This document shows, in pieces, positions 5,456 to 6,236 of a stretch of DNA of 6,236 nucleotides. The notes beneath the pieces were generated by a model. The model was not told where the DNA came from, searched no databases, and saw only the letters and a program-made list of their open reading frames with translations. The DNA is from JBEIFW01 sp044370695 (GTDB lineage Bacteria; Actinomycetota; Acidimicrobiia; Acidimicrobiales; Ilumatobacteraceae): contig JBILVB010000203.1 of the NCBI GenBank assembly GCA_044370695.1, positions 1 to 6,236 of the forward strand, in the 5' to 3' direction. The position numbers were made by a program, and so were the translations under genes. Positions within the stretch are counted from its first letter, which is position 1. Every line of letters begins with the position of its first letter.

Positions 5456-6236
5456 GTGCTCCGTCGATTGCTTGCCACGCTCGCCGTTGTCGTCGCCGGC
5501 GCCGGACTCACCGCCTGCGGCGACGACCCCGGCTCGACGGCCGCGCCCACCACGGCCGCAACGACCACGACGGTGCCGCGCCAGCCGGTCACCGTGCGCC
5601 TGGGCTACTTCCCGAACGTCACCCACGCCACGGCTCTCGTCGGGGTCGAGAAAGGCATCTTCGCCGCCAAGCTCGGCACCGACACCCTCGAGGTCAAGAC
5701 GTTCAACGCCGGCCCCGCCGCCGTCGAGGCGCTGTTCTCCGGCGCCATCGATGCCACGTACATCGGGCCGAACCCGGCGATCAACGCCTACCAGAAGTCC
5801 GACGGCAAGGCCGTCCGGCTGATCTCCGGGGCGACGTCGGCGGGTGCGTTCTTCGTCGTCAAGCCCGAGATCAACGGCGCAGCCGACCTCAAGGGCAAGA
5901 AGCTCGCCACCCCGCAGCTCGGCGGCACCCAGGACGTTGCGCTGCGGAAGTGGTTGAAGGACAACGGCCTCAAGACCGACACCACCGGCGGCGGCGATGC
6001 ATCGATCCTGCCCCAGGAGAACGCCCAGACCCTCGAGACCTTCAAGTCGGGTGCCATCCAGGGCGCCTGGGTGCCCGAGCCGTGGGCCACCCGCCTCGTC
6101 ACCGAAGGTGGCGGCAAGGTACTCGTCGACGAGCGCACGCTGTGGCCCGGCGGCCAGTTCGTCACCACCCACCTGCTCGTCTCCACGGACTTCTTGAAGA
6201 AGAACCCCGACACGGTCAAGCGGCTCCTCGAGGGCC
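5456..6236 (+). CDS. ABC transporter substrate-binding lipoprotein, SsuA/TauA/NitT (COG0715) class, partial
   Basis: The frame is open from the GTG at 5456 to the right edge (260 residues), so the C-terminus is missing. The N-terminus is a lipoprotein signal: VLRRLLATLAVVVAGAGLTAC, two arginines, a hydrophobic core and the lipobox LTAC with Cys21 as the lipid anchor. A Thr/Ala/Pro-rich linker (22-42) leads to the binding domain: VTVRLGYFPNVTHATALVGVEKGIF (45-69), FNAGPAAVEALFSGAIDATYIGPNPAINAY (83-112), GKKLATPQLGGTQDVALRKWL (147-167) and GAIQGAWVPEPWATRL (199-214). These are hallmarks of receptors for aliphatic sulfonates, taurine, nitrate or thiamine precursors; the ligand cannot be fixed from sequence. 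It should sit on the outer face of the membrane, and permease and ATPase genes probably follow beyond the window. It has its own promoter-like region, 114 bases after the IclR gene. Confidence 0.93.
   Translation, partial: MLRRLLATLAVVVAGAGLTACGDDPGSTAAPTTAATTTTVPRQPVTVRLGYFPNVTHATALVGVEKGIFAAKLGTDTLEVKTFNAGPAAVEALFSGAIDATYIGPNPAINAYQKSDGKAVRLISGATSAGAFFVVKPEINGAADLKGKKLATPQLGGTQDVALRKWLKDNGLKTDTTGGGDASILPQENAQTLETFKSGAIQGAWVPEPWATRLVTEGGGKVLVDERTLWPGGQFVTTHLLVSTDFLKKNPDTVKRLLEG

Noticed and set aside
5481..5577. GC-rich repeated tracts encoding Thr/Ala as a repeat element
   Set aside because: This is the ordinary low-complexity linker that follows the lipid-anchored cysteine in actinobacterial lipoproteins, not a DNA repeat array.
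5363..6172. Minus-strand 269-residue open frame over the promoter and lipoprotein gene
   Set aside because: It is the reverse of a clear lipoprotein gene with a signal peptide and lipobox, and its translation has no recognisable domain.

Overview
The window is a compact, very GC-rich stretch of bacterial chromosome. Third codon positions are strongly G/C, several starts are GTG, two promoters look leaderless, and the gene families are typical of acyl-CoA and mycothiol users (TIGR03084-type metal-binding protein, FadE36-like phosphotransferase, TetR and IclR regulators). This points to Actinomycetota. An Acidimicrobiia-like (Ilumatobacter-type) lineage is my best guess from protein texture, not something the sequence proves. 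There are no RNA genes, CRISPR arrays, insertion sequences or other mobile elements, and no gap between genes exceeds about 115 bases.

Left part (1-2359): two minus-strand genes form a tightly coupled pair. They are an APH-fold small-molecule kinase (416-1465) and a helical protein of unknown function whose start overlaps the kinase stop by one base and which runs off the left edge. A 60-base divergent gap separates them from a plus-strand crotonase-family gene (1526-2359). The crotonase has the fold signatures but lacks both glutamates used by enoyl-CoA hydratase. Together these suggest handling of an unusual acyl-CoA; the kinase plus small partner recalls the LvaA/LvaB pair of levulinate catabolism.

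Middle (2367-3725): the crotonase converges on a minus-strand operon made of a TIGR03084/DinB-like metal-binding protein (2952-3725) and, three bases downstream, a BetI-type TetR regulator (2367-2948). A 12-bp perfect palindrome sits over the TetR stop codon at the convergent junction.

Right part (3726-6236): a 57-base divergent gap carries a -10 element on each strand, placed so that both transcripts would begin at or next to their start codons. On the plus strand, a PhnD/SsuA-fold protein without a signal peptide (3783-4553) overlaps an IclR regulator (4550-5341) by ATGA. After a 114-base regulatory region with a promoter-like A+T-rich core and small inverted repeats comes a lipoprotein substrate-binding protein of the SsuA/TauA/NitT class (5456 to beyond the right edge). 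It is presumably the first gene of an ABC uptake operon for a sulfonate-like, nitrate-like or similar small anion.

The most interesting point is the grouping of two binding-protein folds, one cytosolic and one exported, around a single IclR regulator. No known defence or mobile system is visible.
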